From: Endomychus coccineus
Taxonomy: Eukaryota > Arthropoda > Insecta > Coleoptera > Endomychidae
Direction: 5' to 3'
Assembly (NCBI GenBank): GCA_958510875.1
Contig: OY294067.1
Coordinates: 258,231,736-258,295,735 of the forward strand
Length of the DNA stretch: 64,000 nt
The position numbers and the translations under genes are program-made. Positions 23,611-34,670 of this stretch are shown piece by piece. Every line of letters starts with the position of its first letter. Position 1 is the first letter of the stretch. The notes beneath the pieces are model-generated. The model saw nothing but the letters and a program-made list of their open reading frames with translations. It ran no database searches and was not told the origin of the DNA.

Positions 23611-24049
23611 TTATTACAATACTAATGGATGAAAATATGAATAATCTTAGCTATTTATGGTATAATATAAGACTCCGGTAACAAGTGAGGTTCCGGTTGG
23701 GGAAATACATTGTTAGAATAGTATAATTGTAATTGGATAATGAGGTAGAGTTAATATTGTGATAAGGAAATTTTAATGCAAGAGGATTATGGGAAATTAT
23801 ACGTTATCAAGACATAAACAGAATGCTTGTAGTACTTGTAGTATTGTCATTATTTTTAATTTCGGTTATGTACAAATTCAACTTCATCTAAATTTAAAGT
23901 GTGCCCTGTTTCTTAAATATTGTCATATAAAGATAAATCTGAATTGAGACTAAAAGATCGAAAATTTAATTTCTTTATTACGACCAAATCTACTAAATTC
24001 TTAAAAAATCACATACGAATCCCGTATTAAAATCTGAGATAGAAAAAGC

Positions 24050-24970
24050 TTCTCATCTTTGCCTTAGCCAAAATTAATGTCAATTTAATAAAGAGCGTTT
24101 CACACAAAATAATGGAGTAGCTATGGGATTTCCATTAAGTCCTTTTTTGGCAGATATTTGTTGTTTATTTTTATGTCTTATATTGAACAAACTATAATGA
24201 GAGTTCCTTTCTAACTGAAATATTCATTGTTGGTTAAGATTATGTAGATGACGTTTTATCCTTCTTCAAAGGTACATCACGACAATTAAATGTCTTCACA
24301 TCCTTCATTAATAATATCCATCCTAACATTAGGTTTGCTTCAGAAACTGAGAAAGATAACAAAATATTTTCCTACACCATAATATTATCATTACTTTCAA
24401 AATTTATAGAAAACCTACATTCACAAATATAACTAGTATTTCATTCCATTAGTCACAGCAGTGTAGCAGCATACAACTCTATGATACATGGAGCCTTTTC
24501 AATTTCTCTTTCGTCCGAAAACCTGAATGAAGAATTGAATATAACCATGGTTATAGCCATTAACAATAGTTTTCAACGTCAAATTATATCCAAATTAATT
24601 GACAGACAGGAAAAGCAGAAATTAACTTACTCAAGTACCTATATATCCTTTTACAAAAAATTCTGATTCTTCATCAAAATACGTTTCCCTCGTATATTTT
24701 GGTATTTATGTGAAAGAATTGCAGATATTTTACATAATCTGAAAGTTAAATTCAAACTTCAAAATAAATTGCGCTATTTTTTGTTCAATGCTAAAAATAA
24801 AACAAATTTAGATTAAGTAGAAATTTTACATAACCAGTGTAGAGGTTTTAAATTAAACAAACTAAAATCAATAGGAATTTTCAAAGGTATTAAAAATAAT
24901 GACAATAGAATTTTAAACGATCAATTAAATGTGTACTACAGCATTCTGTTTGATGTCTTGATAAAGCAAA
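24050..24970 (+). pseudogene. PLE1 reverse transcriptase and C-terminal region
   Basis: Recognisable blocks are NNGVAMGFPLSPFLADI (24,107-24,160; G.P.SP RT block), YVDDVLSFFKGTSRQLNVF (24,240-24,297; catalytic YVDD intact), INNIHPNIRFASETE and IYRKPTFTN. Then come NSMIHGAFSISLSSENLNEE and AINNSF, and after a GIY-YIG region too decayed to read, HNQCRGFKLNKLKSIGIFKG and NDQLNVYYSILFD. This order is typical of PLE proteins. Frameshifts and stops occur throughout (for example the stop before YVDD and the one at 24,664). Confidence 0.85.
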
Positions 24971-25118
24971 ACTTCCCATAAGCCTCTTGTGCCTTCCTAG
25001 CCTACCTCCGCTTTAAAATTCCTCATCACAATATCAACTCTACCTCATTATCCAATATGTGTATATGTCTTATATTGTTCCATAAATAGCCAAGATTATT
25101 CAAATTTTCATACATTAG

Positions 25119-25164
25119 TATCGTCTGAAGATGACACGCCAGTGTCGAAACTATAATCACGATT
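25119..25164 (+). ncRNA. hammerhead ribozyme-like motif, family A copy 2 (intact core)
   Basis: Stem I is ATCGT (25,120-25,124) with ACGAT (25,159-25,163). The core CTGAAGA (25,125-25,131) fits CUGANGA. Stem II is GACAC/GTGTC around GCCA, followed by GAA (25,147-25,149). Stem III is reduced here to ACTATAAT, where the copy at 21,742 has the palindrome ACTATAGT. C at 25,158 is the expected cleavage nucleotide. One U (25,132) lies unpaired before stem II, which departs from the textbook core. It sits at the PLE1 end, the known location of hammerheads in PLEs. Activity would probably need a dimer because stem III is short. Confidence 0.6.
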
Positions 25165-25165
25165 T

Positions 25166-27620
25166 GTTTCATTTTAATATATCAATATGATGAATTATCA
25201 CAAAGTAATGGCCTCCACCATTGAATTTTTGAACATATGTTTGTTTATTGTCATCGTTAAATTGATGACGTGATGGCCTGTTTCACCAGCATAACACAGC
25301 AACTAGATTCCTCCTTCTCTCACATGAATAGATTGTATCCAGATACAATTTTCGATTATCAGAATTCTGAACATATCATTTGTACTCTTCCTAGTAAAAA
25401 TAGATTGGATGTACCTGGAAATAATGAATCGCATGATCACAGTTGAAAATTATGTATGAATTCGTAGTGAAGCACACTTGGATTCTTGAGTTATCATTTC
25501 AGTATAAAAAGGTTCAAGCAATTGAGTTGTTAACTTTTAATATTTATCAATGTCACGATATAAACCCCAAACTGTAGTTATGCTGCTCAATTCCATATAA
25601 AAAACGAGAATACTTGGGAAATATGAAGAACATCAGACATTCAAGCATTACAATTTATCATCATTTCATTGCCGGTGATTAATTACAGAAACAGGCAATT
25701 TTTTATTCCGTGTCAGCTTTCCTTAGAAATTATTTATTGTTCTTGGCGTTTGACGTATATGCTGTCGCTTCATTTTTGTCTTGGAAATTGAGTGGGGAAC
25801 GTTCTAGTTGTTTGCAGTTTGTTAACTATTTTTTAGAAACTTCCCTTATCAACTCTATTTTCCTAGTATTTGACCTTATTAATATAATGCTAGAAGGGCA
25901 CTATTGTTGAGTCAAGTTCATGTGAGATGAAATATCTGCAACTTTTTGACATATATTGAAATAGTTAGAGTTTGGTATGTATATTTATGTATATCGTTGC
26001 CCAAAGTGTTTTCGTGAAAATTTTCACGTTAGAATAAATTTCCCATCTATGTTGACATGAAGACCGGAAGATAGAATATTAGAGAACGGGTCTTCCATAT
26101 TCAGATTTCAAAATGCACCCTTTTTCAGCTCATTAAACTGTTGGCGTACAGCTCTACACCAATAATATAACTCAATGAGCAGCTGCTCATTGAGAAAAAA
26201 GACAAGACTGAAAAAAGTATCAACTTTGTTGTATTAACATTCCATCTGATGCTTCAAATTCAACACAAATAACCTGTTGGTTCTGAGATAGTAATATTTG
26301 CTTCTATATTAGGAACATGCTTTCACCGAAATCAAATAAAGGATCAATTGAAAGGGAAGCAATTCTCGAACTATTTTATATGTAGATATGTTAAGACGAT
26401 GAAGGATGGGTGAGAGGTTGCATCAGAATTCCGGCAAAATCCAGTATCAACACATGGCGTTGACATTCTTTTATGATTTGTGTTGATATCGTCCTGTCAG
26501 TTGACTAGTGGAAACGTTTACAAAGCTATACTATCATTATCACAGACCATCATATTTGTCATCTAGAAAATAATCGCAATTGTCATTGCTAATCAAATAT
26601 CACAAACCCAAAGAAAGTAAAAGGGTTCACTATCCTTGTCAGGAACCCACCCACACATTTACTACCACAGACAATACTTCATTACATCACAATCACACAA
26701 ATTAGCATCACATCACTCTATTCTCTATGGAACACAGAGAACAGAGAAGGCTCCCATTCAGAATCAAACATAATCAAAGATATTGCTATAAATGAGTCCC
26801 TTACATGCTAAGCTCGGTATTTGCTAGTTACAAAATTTTTCAGGAAGCCCGAAAAATTGTTAGTTATCAAAATATGTATAGATTAGTTTGAAATTTTGTT
26901 TTTAGATGGCTCTCTAAATGAAAATACCGAGTTCTGCATTTATATCATGAAAATGGACATTTTTGCAACTCAGAATTAGAAATACCCATAAGTGCATGTC
27001 TGCCTAATTTTTCCCATTATACTTTGTTTTTCAATTAAAGGCACAACATATAAACTAGAACGTTTTTATTAGGGGTATATTATACATTGAAAAAAAATTC
27101 TTCTCAAATAAGCGAAAATGTTATTTAAAAAAAACATACTTTTAGACTGAATAGTGGTGTAAAATTGAAGATCAGGGTGATTGGACCAATTGACTTCAAA
27201 ATATTACTTAATAAACTAAACATTGAAGATCTGTTCCTTTTCAAGCTGGGTTCCACTATCTCAGTTACTTTGAAATGTAGACTCGAAAGAGTTTTTAATC
27301 TCTTGAATAGTGATTTGAAGAAACCCACAGCAAATTTGTAATTAATTTCTCCTCTTATTAAAACATTGAAATTTTCTTTAGTAAATCATGAGTTCATATA
27401 CTTCTGTTTTCCAATCAAAAATATTTCAGTCGTTGCCAGGCTTCAAAAGTTCTGAGTACTCTTCTTACTCTGTGCGGTCTGTAATAACTTTTTCTTTTAA
27501 TATTCCTCTTGGCTAACCCAAACACTCTATCTGGAGGTATGAAGGATTGTCCAACTACTGGAAAAACTATTTCCAAAGTAGTTATAGATTTTGGAGCCTT
27601 ATTACTTAACCAGAATGCAA
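25166..27620. other. AT-rich DNA, no gene recognised
   Basis: No gene motif seen. It contains one perfect 24 bp palindrome (26,171-26,194, listed separately). The minus-strand frame at 27,125-27,328 and the 5' part of the frame at 27,415-27,726 show no motif. Confidence 0.5.
26171..26194. repeat. perfect 24 bp palindrome
   Basis: The sequence ctcaatgagcag/ctgctcattgag is its own reverse complement over 24 bp with no spacer. It could be a footprint of an excised element or a dimer site for a DNA-binding protein; nothing nearby decides this. Confidence 0.9.
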
Positions 27621-27710
27621 ACATACCAATTATTTTGGATAGTAGTCTTCCGCGGATAGCTAATCTTGAAAAATCTTGGCTTCCGGATGGACACAATAGC
27701 TCGACTTGAT

Positions 27711-27751
27711 GCCGACGTTTCACCAACCATTACAAGTGGCATCTTCAGGCA
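27711..27751 (-). ncRNA. hammerhead ribozyme-like motif, family B copy 1
   Basis: Minus strand: core CTGAAGA, U, stem II GCCA/TGGT (closing G-U), GAA, stem III ACGT (self-complementary), C, then GGC. Stem I is weakened because the strand before the core reads TGC and not GCC. The helices are otherwise like the plus-strand copy 70 bp away. Confidence 0.5.
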
Positions 27752-27781
27752 GGCTTGAGTTTCAGTTCAAGCCTCAAGTCT

Positions 27782-27822
27782 GCCCTGAAGATGCCACCCG
27801 TAATGGCTGGCGAAACGTCGGC
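27782..27822 (+). ncRNA. hammerhead ribozyme-like motif, family B copy 2 (best preserved)
   Basis: Stem I is GCC (27,782-27,784) with GGC (27,820-27,822), and a second short pairing (CTC/GAG) lies beyond an internal loop. The core is CTGAAGA (27,785-27,791), then U. Stem II is GCCA (27,793-27,796) with TGGC (27,808-27,811), closed by an 11 nt loop, followed by GAA. Stem III is the palindrome ACGT (27,815-27,818), and C27819 is the cleavage nucleotide. No core base is lost. With a 4 nt palindromic stem III, the active form would be a dimer, as reported for other minimal hammerheads with short stem III. Confidence 0.6.
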
Positions 27823-27884
27823 TTCGAGTCGAGCTATTGTGACGCGGAATCCATCCTGAAGCCAAGATTTTTCAATACCAATTA

Positions 27885-30575
27885 CTGTGGTATTTTTGTT
27901 TTGCCCTATACACCCACATCTGCAAAGAGCAAAACTTTGTTTTTGTGTGTTCCTTAAAATCATGCTTTGTTAATATATATTCTATACACTGCTGAAGCGA
28001 TCACATCTTAATTTTTGCTGTACTCGGTTTCTAACCATAAGAAACAGTATCTGGTCATAGCTTCGTCTTTGAATCATCACAGGCGAGGGTAAAATTGTAT
28101 AAATTAATTTCCCAGTATCACAAGGTGTAACTGCTAAAGTTATTACAAAATATAATTATTGTAGAAATTATGTGAATAAGAAAAACTGGCAAAAACCAGC
28201 GATGCAAATTACTACTGGCCTTTACAAAATCCAGACAACAAATGAATAAATCTCAGCGTGCAATTAATCACGCAACTAAAAGGCGCAACGCCATTGGCTG
28301 GTTACAATTACATAGTTTTGCATTTGACAAATGAAGTGAAATCCCGAGTTTTGCATCCAGTCTTCGTTTTCAAATACGTTTTCAGTGCAGAAATAGAGAG
28401 TTTTACATCCTATTACATTTCAAGAGAAGATTTGCATTGAAATGTTTGAATGCTATTAATGAATTTGGTTTTACTGCTTTGAGGAAGCTCTAAAATCGGA
28501 AGTCATAAATGAGAACTTCTGAAGGCTCAAAAGTTAATTTCAATAGGTACCTTAATATTCGAACGTATCTAGGCTATGTACTAAATCCCCATTTCAAAGA
28601 AATATTTGCTCATACTGCCTTATCTCACGAATATAATCTAATTCTCATCTTGTTGCAGGTACGTGCTATTTCCGAGCATTCAGCGAGATTTTAACAACGA
28701 TTATAATCGCATTTCCCGAATTCAAATTTCGCCGTAAGTTACTTTCCATTAAATATTTTACTTTGCAGTAAATCTTTAAAGCTTTGAACACACCTTCAAA
28801 GGGTAGTACTGGAACGAGTGAGTGCAAAGTCGATTGAGTTGTATTCAAAGAATTTTGATTTACCAACTTCTCTTCCTAATTGTATATAATGAAATACTGG
28901 AAGTATTAAAATCCTTAAGTAGTGTGATGAGAACGCTTATCCTTAGATTACATTTTCTGATATTCTAATGAATTCCTTTTTTCGATATTTCACGAAAAAT
29001 ACAGTACCAGTGCCCCAAAGTTGGCGAACAAGTTCAGTTTCGGAAGAACACAAGTGAATGATATTCTCCAGAATAAAATGGAATTGAAAAATTTTTTTAA
29101 GAAGGATGCATCAAAGCAGTTCCAAACGGAATTTTCCAATTTTTTTTTGATCAAATAGTTCATAATTGGTTTTGCAAAGCTAGATATGAAAATATTCCTA
29201 TATCGTGACCCTTGATATGGGAGAAAGCTCTATAAGTATCCGGAAATTTCAAAATTATCGGATTTAAGACTTCAAATGACTGACGGAATAGGTCCTTTGA
29301 GAGTGGTGATTCCGCTGACGTGGACGGAGTGAGTGTTGAAGATTGGAAGATTAAATTGGCATCAATTATAAAGAACTATGAATAGCTAACGATATTTTTG
29401 ACGCTGGTGACACCGAACTGAGTGACACCCTTTTTTTGCTATAACATGAATGGTGAGAAGGAAAATTCACTAGTTATAAGAAAAAGCAAAAATTCGCCAT
29501 GTTTTTTTTTATAATATTTTTAGTGACCGCTATTGAGAAATTTTACAGCAGTTTTTTGTTTCGAATATTGAAAATATTGCTGATGAATGAAGTATTTTTG
29601 AATTTATTTTTCTTTTGCTGTGAATACAGCGACCCTTTTTCTGAGGGTTGCGAATTGTGATATCAGTTTGGTATTTTGACTGTGATGTACTCGAACCATC
29701 AGTATTATAATTTTCGACATTATGAAAACTACAAAATTGTAATGAATAAAATTACTATTAAGTGATGTCAGGCAAAAATTCCACTATATACTGCTCTGCT
29801 ACTGATTGCGATTTACGATTTCGTTGACTAGAGGACTAGACTGTGCCGTGAGTCAATGAATTGGTGTACGCTTGCATATTATGACATGTCGAAACATCTA
29901 GAGAATGACAAGAGGTAGATTCAGTTGTTGACAACAACGAGGACGAAAGAAAAAGAGCGATAACTGGTAACATCCCGCCCGCTCTTGTTCTCGTAGTCGA
30001 GGACGAGTTCAAGAGCGAGAGCTGCTTATCCGCACCATGAGCGAGTCAATTCTCACTCTTGTCTCGCTCTCGCGATGCCCTATCGACGCTTCAGTTGATG
30101 TAAATGGCTTCCATGATCTGAGACACTTTTTTTATTCTACTACCCCCAGGATATATTGCAGGATGTGTATCTGAGGAGTGTGAGCCTATCATATAAAATG
30201 CTTAACTTTAGATTGAGAATTAATATTGTAGAAAACAATTTATCACGCTCAACGGAATGTTATCCGAAAAGCAGTTGAATCATATTAACACAAATTTGAA
30301 TGCGTGTCGAGGTCAGATGTAAAGATGAATATGATTATTGGCATACATTTATATTTCGGTCAAATCTAATTCTCACTTTATGTAAACAAGCGTCGCATTG
30401 CATTATGTTTTGATTGAATTTTCGTTCAATAAAAGTTCTCTATCCCGATTGTGAACGCAGATTTTCCACAACCCATGAAGATAATAACTACAGGGTTTTT
30501 AGCCGTTTATAAAAAGCTTCCGATGTTCCTATTGGAATAAAACTCTGAACAGTCGATTCGAGAATCGTCAGTAGT
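27885..30575. other. no gene recognised
   Basis: No coding motif seen. A GC-richer stretch at 29,940-30,080 includes an imperfect hairpin (cgctcttg at about 29,980 with caagagcg near 30,011) and repeated gctct/gagc runs, function unknown. Confidence 0.5.
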
Positions 30576-30579
30576 TTCT

Positions 30580-31045
30580 ACCCTTGAAGCAGATCAATAC
30601 CCATCTTGATAGTATTCTGCACACTTGACCTTCAAACAATAGAAGAGTCAAAGTCTACATGAGATTTGTAAAACAAAGCACCATTCCGCTTTATTACCTC
30701 TTGAAGCGAATATGTATCGAACTTGTTGAAGTTACCCTTAAAGCAAATCAATACCCATCTTGATAATATTTTGCACACTAGACCTTAAAAACAATGAGAG
30801 AATCAAAATCTACATGAGATTTGTAAAAAAAACACCATTCCGCTTTATCACCTCTTAAAGCGAATATGTATCGAACTTGTTGAAGTTACCCTTGAAGCAA
30901 ATCAATACCCATCTTGATAACATTTTGCACACTTGACCTTCAAAACAATAGGAGAGTCAAAGTCTACATGAGATTTGCAATAAAAAGCACCATTCCGTTT
31001 TTATCACCTCTTAAAGCGGATATGTACCTTCTTGAAGTTCCGTAC
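30580..31045. repeat. tandem repeat, three ~154 bp units
   Basis: Units start at 30,580, 30,734 and 30,888 with ccctt(g/a)aagca.atcaataccc. Each contains cacact(t/a)gacctt, agtctacatgagatttg, caccattccg and cctcttaaagcg.atatgta. The third unit is cut short near 31,045, and related degenerate units reappear at 31,587-31,850. The units look like the repeated 3' UTR of the LINE whose tail lies at 31,090-31,570. Confidence 0.9.
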
Positions 31046-31089
31046 ACTTTACTTTCAAAACAAGAGAATTTGGAAGAAAAAACTTGCCC

Positions 31090-31575
31090 ATTTCCTTTCC
31101 TCATCCCTTCTCCCAAAACGAAGGGCTAAAACACCATTTATGGGAACTGAACCCTTCTGCGGAATAGGCACCACTACAATTAATAATGGAAAAGAAGGCG
31201 TTGTTGGACACAACTGTAAGGATGGAGGCAGGCACAGATATGTAGGAGAAACTGAAACCAAAAGCGATATTATGATTGCACCAACCTGAAAAAAAATAAA
31301 CTCAGCATACTAACAGGGCACTGCCGGCTTAGTGAATACCTTGAGAAGCTCAGAATAGTAGAGGGAGAAGAATGCAGATTCTGTGAAAAGGAGAACAAAA
31401 CTTCCTTTCTCATTCTCTCAGAATGCACCCCTCTGCAGCAATCATGATCTTGATCTCTGGAAGCCTATCAAATAGAAGAGAAATACTTACCTATAAGCTG
31501 AACTTATCCAGAACACCTCTTGAGAGCTATATGAAGAACAGAAGAGGACAGATATCCCCAAGATAATTAAACGAT
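31090..31575 (+). pseudogene. RNase H-clade LINE tail with zinc knuckle, copy 1
   Basis: After an RNase H remnant (KTPFMGTEPFCGIG, as in the spacer after RNase H in related copies), the frame TNLKKNKLSILTGHCRLSEY leads into LRIVEGEECRFC and then EKENKTSF.ILSEC, a C-x2-C...C knuckle whose His is lost. The trailing LEAYQIEEKYL-like stretch ends the protein. The closest relative in the window is 57,660-57,905. It lies between units of the 154 bp tandem repeat. Confidence 0.75.
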
Positions 31576-31586
31576 ACAATACAACT

Positions 31587-31850
31587 ATCACCCCTTAAAG
31601 CAGATATGTACCGATCACAATGATATTCCGTACACTTGACAAAAGGACAGTCACTGTGTGCATGAGATTTCTAACAAACTACCCCCATTCTTCGTTCCCA
31701 TCCTTAGAGCGGATTAGTACCGATGTTGATGGAATGGTTTACACTTGAGCTTCAAAGCAAGGGGAATGTCACTGTCAGAATGGGATTTTGGGCGAACGCA
31801 CCTATTCCCTTTTCCCGTTCCTTGAATCACATAAGTACCGTAGACAATTA
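31587..31850. repeat. degenerate continuation of the tandem repeat
   Basis: Two further units of about 110-115 bp: cccttaaagcagatatgtaccg...gtacacttgac...gtcactgt...gagatttc, then ttagagcggattagtaccg...tacacttgag...gtcactgtcag. They lack the ~39 bp extra part of the upstream units. They follow the LINE stop directly, which supports a 3' UTR origin. Confidence 0.7.
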
Positions 31851-31854
31851 TTTA

Positions 31855-32945
31855 TGAAGTGCTAAAGCTTACAAATGGGATGATCGAAATTCAAGAATCA
31901 ATATCCATGGGTCGCGAAGCTGCCGTCGTTGCTAGCTGTTCCTGCAAGCATAGTACACATACTCACTCACTATACTGTGGGAGTAAAACTATTGTTCGAT
32001 TTTGGATTCTGGGCAACGTCGGATATATCCAAGTACATGGAATTATTGTTCAAGGTCCTCGGGGGATATCAGCTAATATCAAATCTAACAGAGCAATCTG
32101 TTGGTATACCCATAGATCAAGAACTGCTGCAGCTACGGGTGTCTTTGGGCCCAAAACCAAATACTCCGAACCCATGGGCAAATACACAAGTATCGTTTTA
32201 GCGGAAATTGAGAGATGGGTACAGCTCAATCTGGACAAAGGATACAAAAAGAAGGACTTAACCATCACGTCCGATAGTCAAGGAACTATAAAAGCGTGAT
32301 CTGTAACATCATTAGCTCTAAGATGGTTCTCAACTGCAGAACTAAGATGAACACCTAAGCAATGCAGAACAGAATCGAGGGGAATTCAAAGGCTTGCACG
32401 CAAAGGATCCATCAAGCATCTGAGAGGACTGGAATTCTTCTACGGTATAGGCAAGCACACTATAAAGGGTGTGAGTATTCCCAGAAACAGAAACTGAATT
32501 CAGTACATAGTACTGGAGCTCATTCCCACGATACAGGAAATATAAAAGCTTCTATATAAATATTAGGAAAATGGACGTTTTCGAAAAGCTAAGCTGGAAC
32601 AACCTAAGAATCATAACAGTCATGATGGGACATTGGAAACTCAACGGAAACATGAATAAAATTGGCCTGGTCAATGGTAGAATGTGTAAATTCTGCACAA
32701 CAGCAGAAGAAACACCGATAAATCCCCAAATCAAATGCGGGGCTACCCTGGTCCGCAGGAGCACACTTTTCAAGATATACACATACACAACCATCGAAGA
32801 AATGTTGCCACTGAAGCGAAGAAAAATATTTGCTTTCCCAAGAGAGCTAAAACTCAGCTGTGTACAGTGGAACACTACTGTAAAGGGGAATACAATAGTT
32901 CTTCCAGGACGCGTTACCTGTCACCCCTCAACAATATAATCTAAT
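31855..32945 (+). pseudogene. RNase H-clade LINE: RNase H domain and zinc-knuckle tail, copy 2
   Basis: The RNase H part (frames 31,859-32,299) shows WYTHRSRTAAATG where YTDGS.....GAG is expected, so the first catalytic Asp has become His. It continues with FGPKTKYSEPMGKYTSI, AEIERWVQLNLDKGY and ITSDSQGTIKA (second Asp kept). A deleted spacer with RLARKGSIKHLRG follows. At 32,571-32,939 comes MGHWKLNGNMNKIGLVNG with MCKFCTTAEETP, where the His and last Cys of the knuckle are lost, and TTIEEMLPLKRRKI. It ends with a short (ctaat)n-like tract at 32,938. This is an R1/LOA/I-type element, 5'-truncated and dead. Confidence 0.8.
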
Positions 32946-33228
32946 CTAATCACATAATATTATGTTTGACAGTTGGTTCCTAGAAAAGCAAATCGAATTG
33001 TTTTGTCCATTCACGCTCACGCATGGAAATACGATTATCGATTGCATTATAACATTCAAAATAATTCAATTCAATGTAAAAGCGGGCATATTATTGGATT
33101 AATATTTCACGTGTTGCAAGATAAAATTGATTTATTATCTCAACAACAATCAGACGCATGCTTGATTAATTCATCTAACGTCGACTTTTGTTGGTACCAA
33201 TATTAATTGATTCAACCAACATTTACTT

Positions 33229-33422
33229 TTGATATATATTCATAACCAGAAAAACACGGTTATCCTTATGGTTGATAAAATATAATTTAATTTGAAAAAT
33301 GAAGATGTATGTCAGGAATTCCACTAGAAACGAGGCTAACGCGCCCAAAAACAATACTGTTCCCATTTTTACTACTTTAAGCGATCTACAAAATTTCAAT
33401 GACATACGACCAATGGGAACGG
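33229..33422. repeat. dispersed ~200 bp repeat, copy 2
   Basis: Related to 8,047-8,262 over its length (ataaccagaaaaacacggtt, ccactagaaacgaggct, ccaatgggaacggc). It is followed directly by a (CA)n tract. Confidence 0.6.
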
Positions 33423-33453
33423 CCACACACACAAACACACAACACACACACAT
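33423..33453. repeat. (CA)n microsatellite
   Basis: Interrupted CA dinucleotide run of about 31 bp. Confidence 0.95.
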
Positions 33454-34125
33454 CATGCACAAAATAGTCTAGACAAATCCTGAAAGAAATGTTCAAAACC
33501 GATTTATTCGCGAAAATGGGAAAAACATTTCCTCACATTATATACTATGTATAGTGAGGGAATAAAAAATTATTGTAGAATAACGGAATAAGAAACGAAC
33601 ATAAATTTACCAGAACAAGTTTAATTATAATCCGCTTTGAGAATGCCACAGTGTGACGAAACAATTGTCACCAATTAAACTTTGCATTTCGTGTAAATTC
33701 AAATTTGTTTTATTTCATCATTTTACTTTTTTTACGAATAAATGTATATCAAGTGAACGTCGAATCCATAGAGAAGAGTACAATTAAATCATTGGCCTGA
33801 ATTTTGAAGGATGCTGCAGACTTAATCGTATTCATAACATTCTTACATGAATCTTTGTTTTGTTTGAGGATGAATATATCTACATGAAGTGCATACCCTT
33901 ACTGAGAAACAGATTGCGAATAATAGAAAGGTATCGATAATCCTGTGAAGATCCCTGTGATTATCTAGTACTTTTTCATATAATATTTAATGCGATAGAT
34001 CACTTCATGTAGTGTATGGAAAGAATGTTGAAATGAGGATATGATAATCTCATAGAGTTTCATGCAGCCAAAACTCAAGCTTATATTTTATCCATGTAGG
34101 CGGATGATGTCAGGTACCTAAATTC
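33454..34125. other. no gene recognised
   Basis: AT-rich DNA without recognisable features. Confidence 0.5.
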
Positions 34126-34129
34126 ACAT

Positions 34130-34670
34130 GAAGACCTCAATTTTCGTGCTGGGTTGCAAAAATTGCTTCATAGAAACTTGGTATTCTATTTCGTGCCAAG
34201 AGTTTCTTTACACTCCAGCAGGTCCTCATGATCATGTTCATATCTTTGGAGATCACTTCGCAAATATACTCTGAAGCTCTTGGATTATATTGAGAAGAGA
34301 GGTAATCGTCTGATTGTAGATGTCGCAGTTGCGAATTAATTGATCTCTCTGGGACATGGTAGAAGGTGTGCGTTCTCTCCCTTTTCTATAGATATTTCCA
34401 TGGTCGGAGCTCATCGGAAATCTCGTCTGTTATTTCAGCACTAGCAATTCCAGGTATACAGACTAGACGAGCTCAGACTTTTCAATCCTTCATTGTTAAG
34501 CTCAAAACTTCTATCTACCAGACTTCACTGGTGAATGGTGAAGTTTGTTTGTTAATGTCTTTCCTGATGCCAACTTCGGAACTTTAAGAAAAATCGTGTG
34601 CTTCTGCTCGACATTCTATCGCTGGCCTACACCATGATCCCTTGTATAGTCAAAATATAAAATAACAATA
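34130..34670 (+). pseudogene. LINE reverse transcriptase 3' end, family L1w copy 2
   Basis: Blocks shared with the copy at 15,300: LVFYFVPRVSL-like entry, TLKLLDYIEKRG, a short LIVDVAV stretch, and HGRSSSEISSVIS followed by IQTRRAQT. The 3' part reads ctggcctacaccatgatccc..tgtatagtcaaaatataaaa and ends in an A-rich tail. Frameshifts separate the blocks. The tail is interrupted at 34,671 by the 716 bp PLE-derived insertion. Confidence 0.75.

Larger units (their letters stand above)
23618..25165 (+). mobile_element. Penelope-like element PLE1 with inverted flanks
   Basis: Coding relics of a PLE are enclosed by inverted copies of one terminal sequence. The left copy (about 23,618-23,775) and right copy (about 25,012-25,125) share attattcaaa/gaataatctt...gctatttatgg and tggataatgaggtagagtt in opposite orientation. 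The right copy runs on into a hammerhead-like motif. Inverted or partial flanking terminal repeats are a known PLE arrangement. The internal part is shortened: the N-terminal domain and most of the fingers are missing. Confidence 0.75.
27633..27874. mobile_element. short palindromic ribozyme-bearing element, copy a (242 bp)
   Basis: The unit is flanked by a 10 bp direct repeat ATACCAATTA at 27,623-27,632 and 27,875-27,884, which looks like a target-site duplication. It is built as an inverted pair. The left part (minus strand) and right part (plus strand) both contain a hammerhead-like motif, then tcgagctattgtg, then ccat(c/g)c.gaagccaagattttt at the outer end. It encodes no protein. The left end reads agtagtcttccgcggatagctaat, as in the copy at 56,031. 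Confidence 0.8.

Noticed and set aside
27415..27963. Overlapping open frames of 66-103 codons on both strands
   Set aside because: They run across the palindromic ribozyme element and mirror each other; not protein genes.
29940..30080. Repeated gagc/gctc runs as a possible CRISPR-like or regulatory array
   Set aside because: No regular unit or spacer; only a short imperfect hairpin, in a eukaryotic context.
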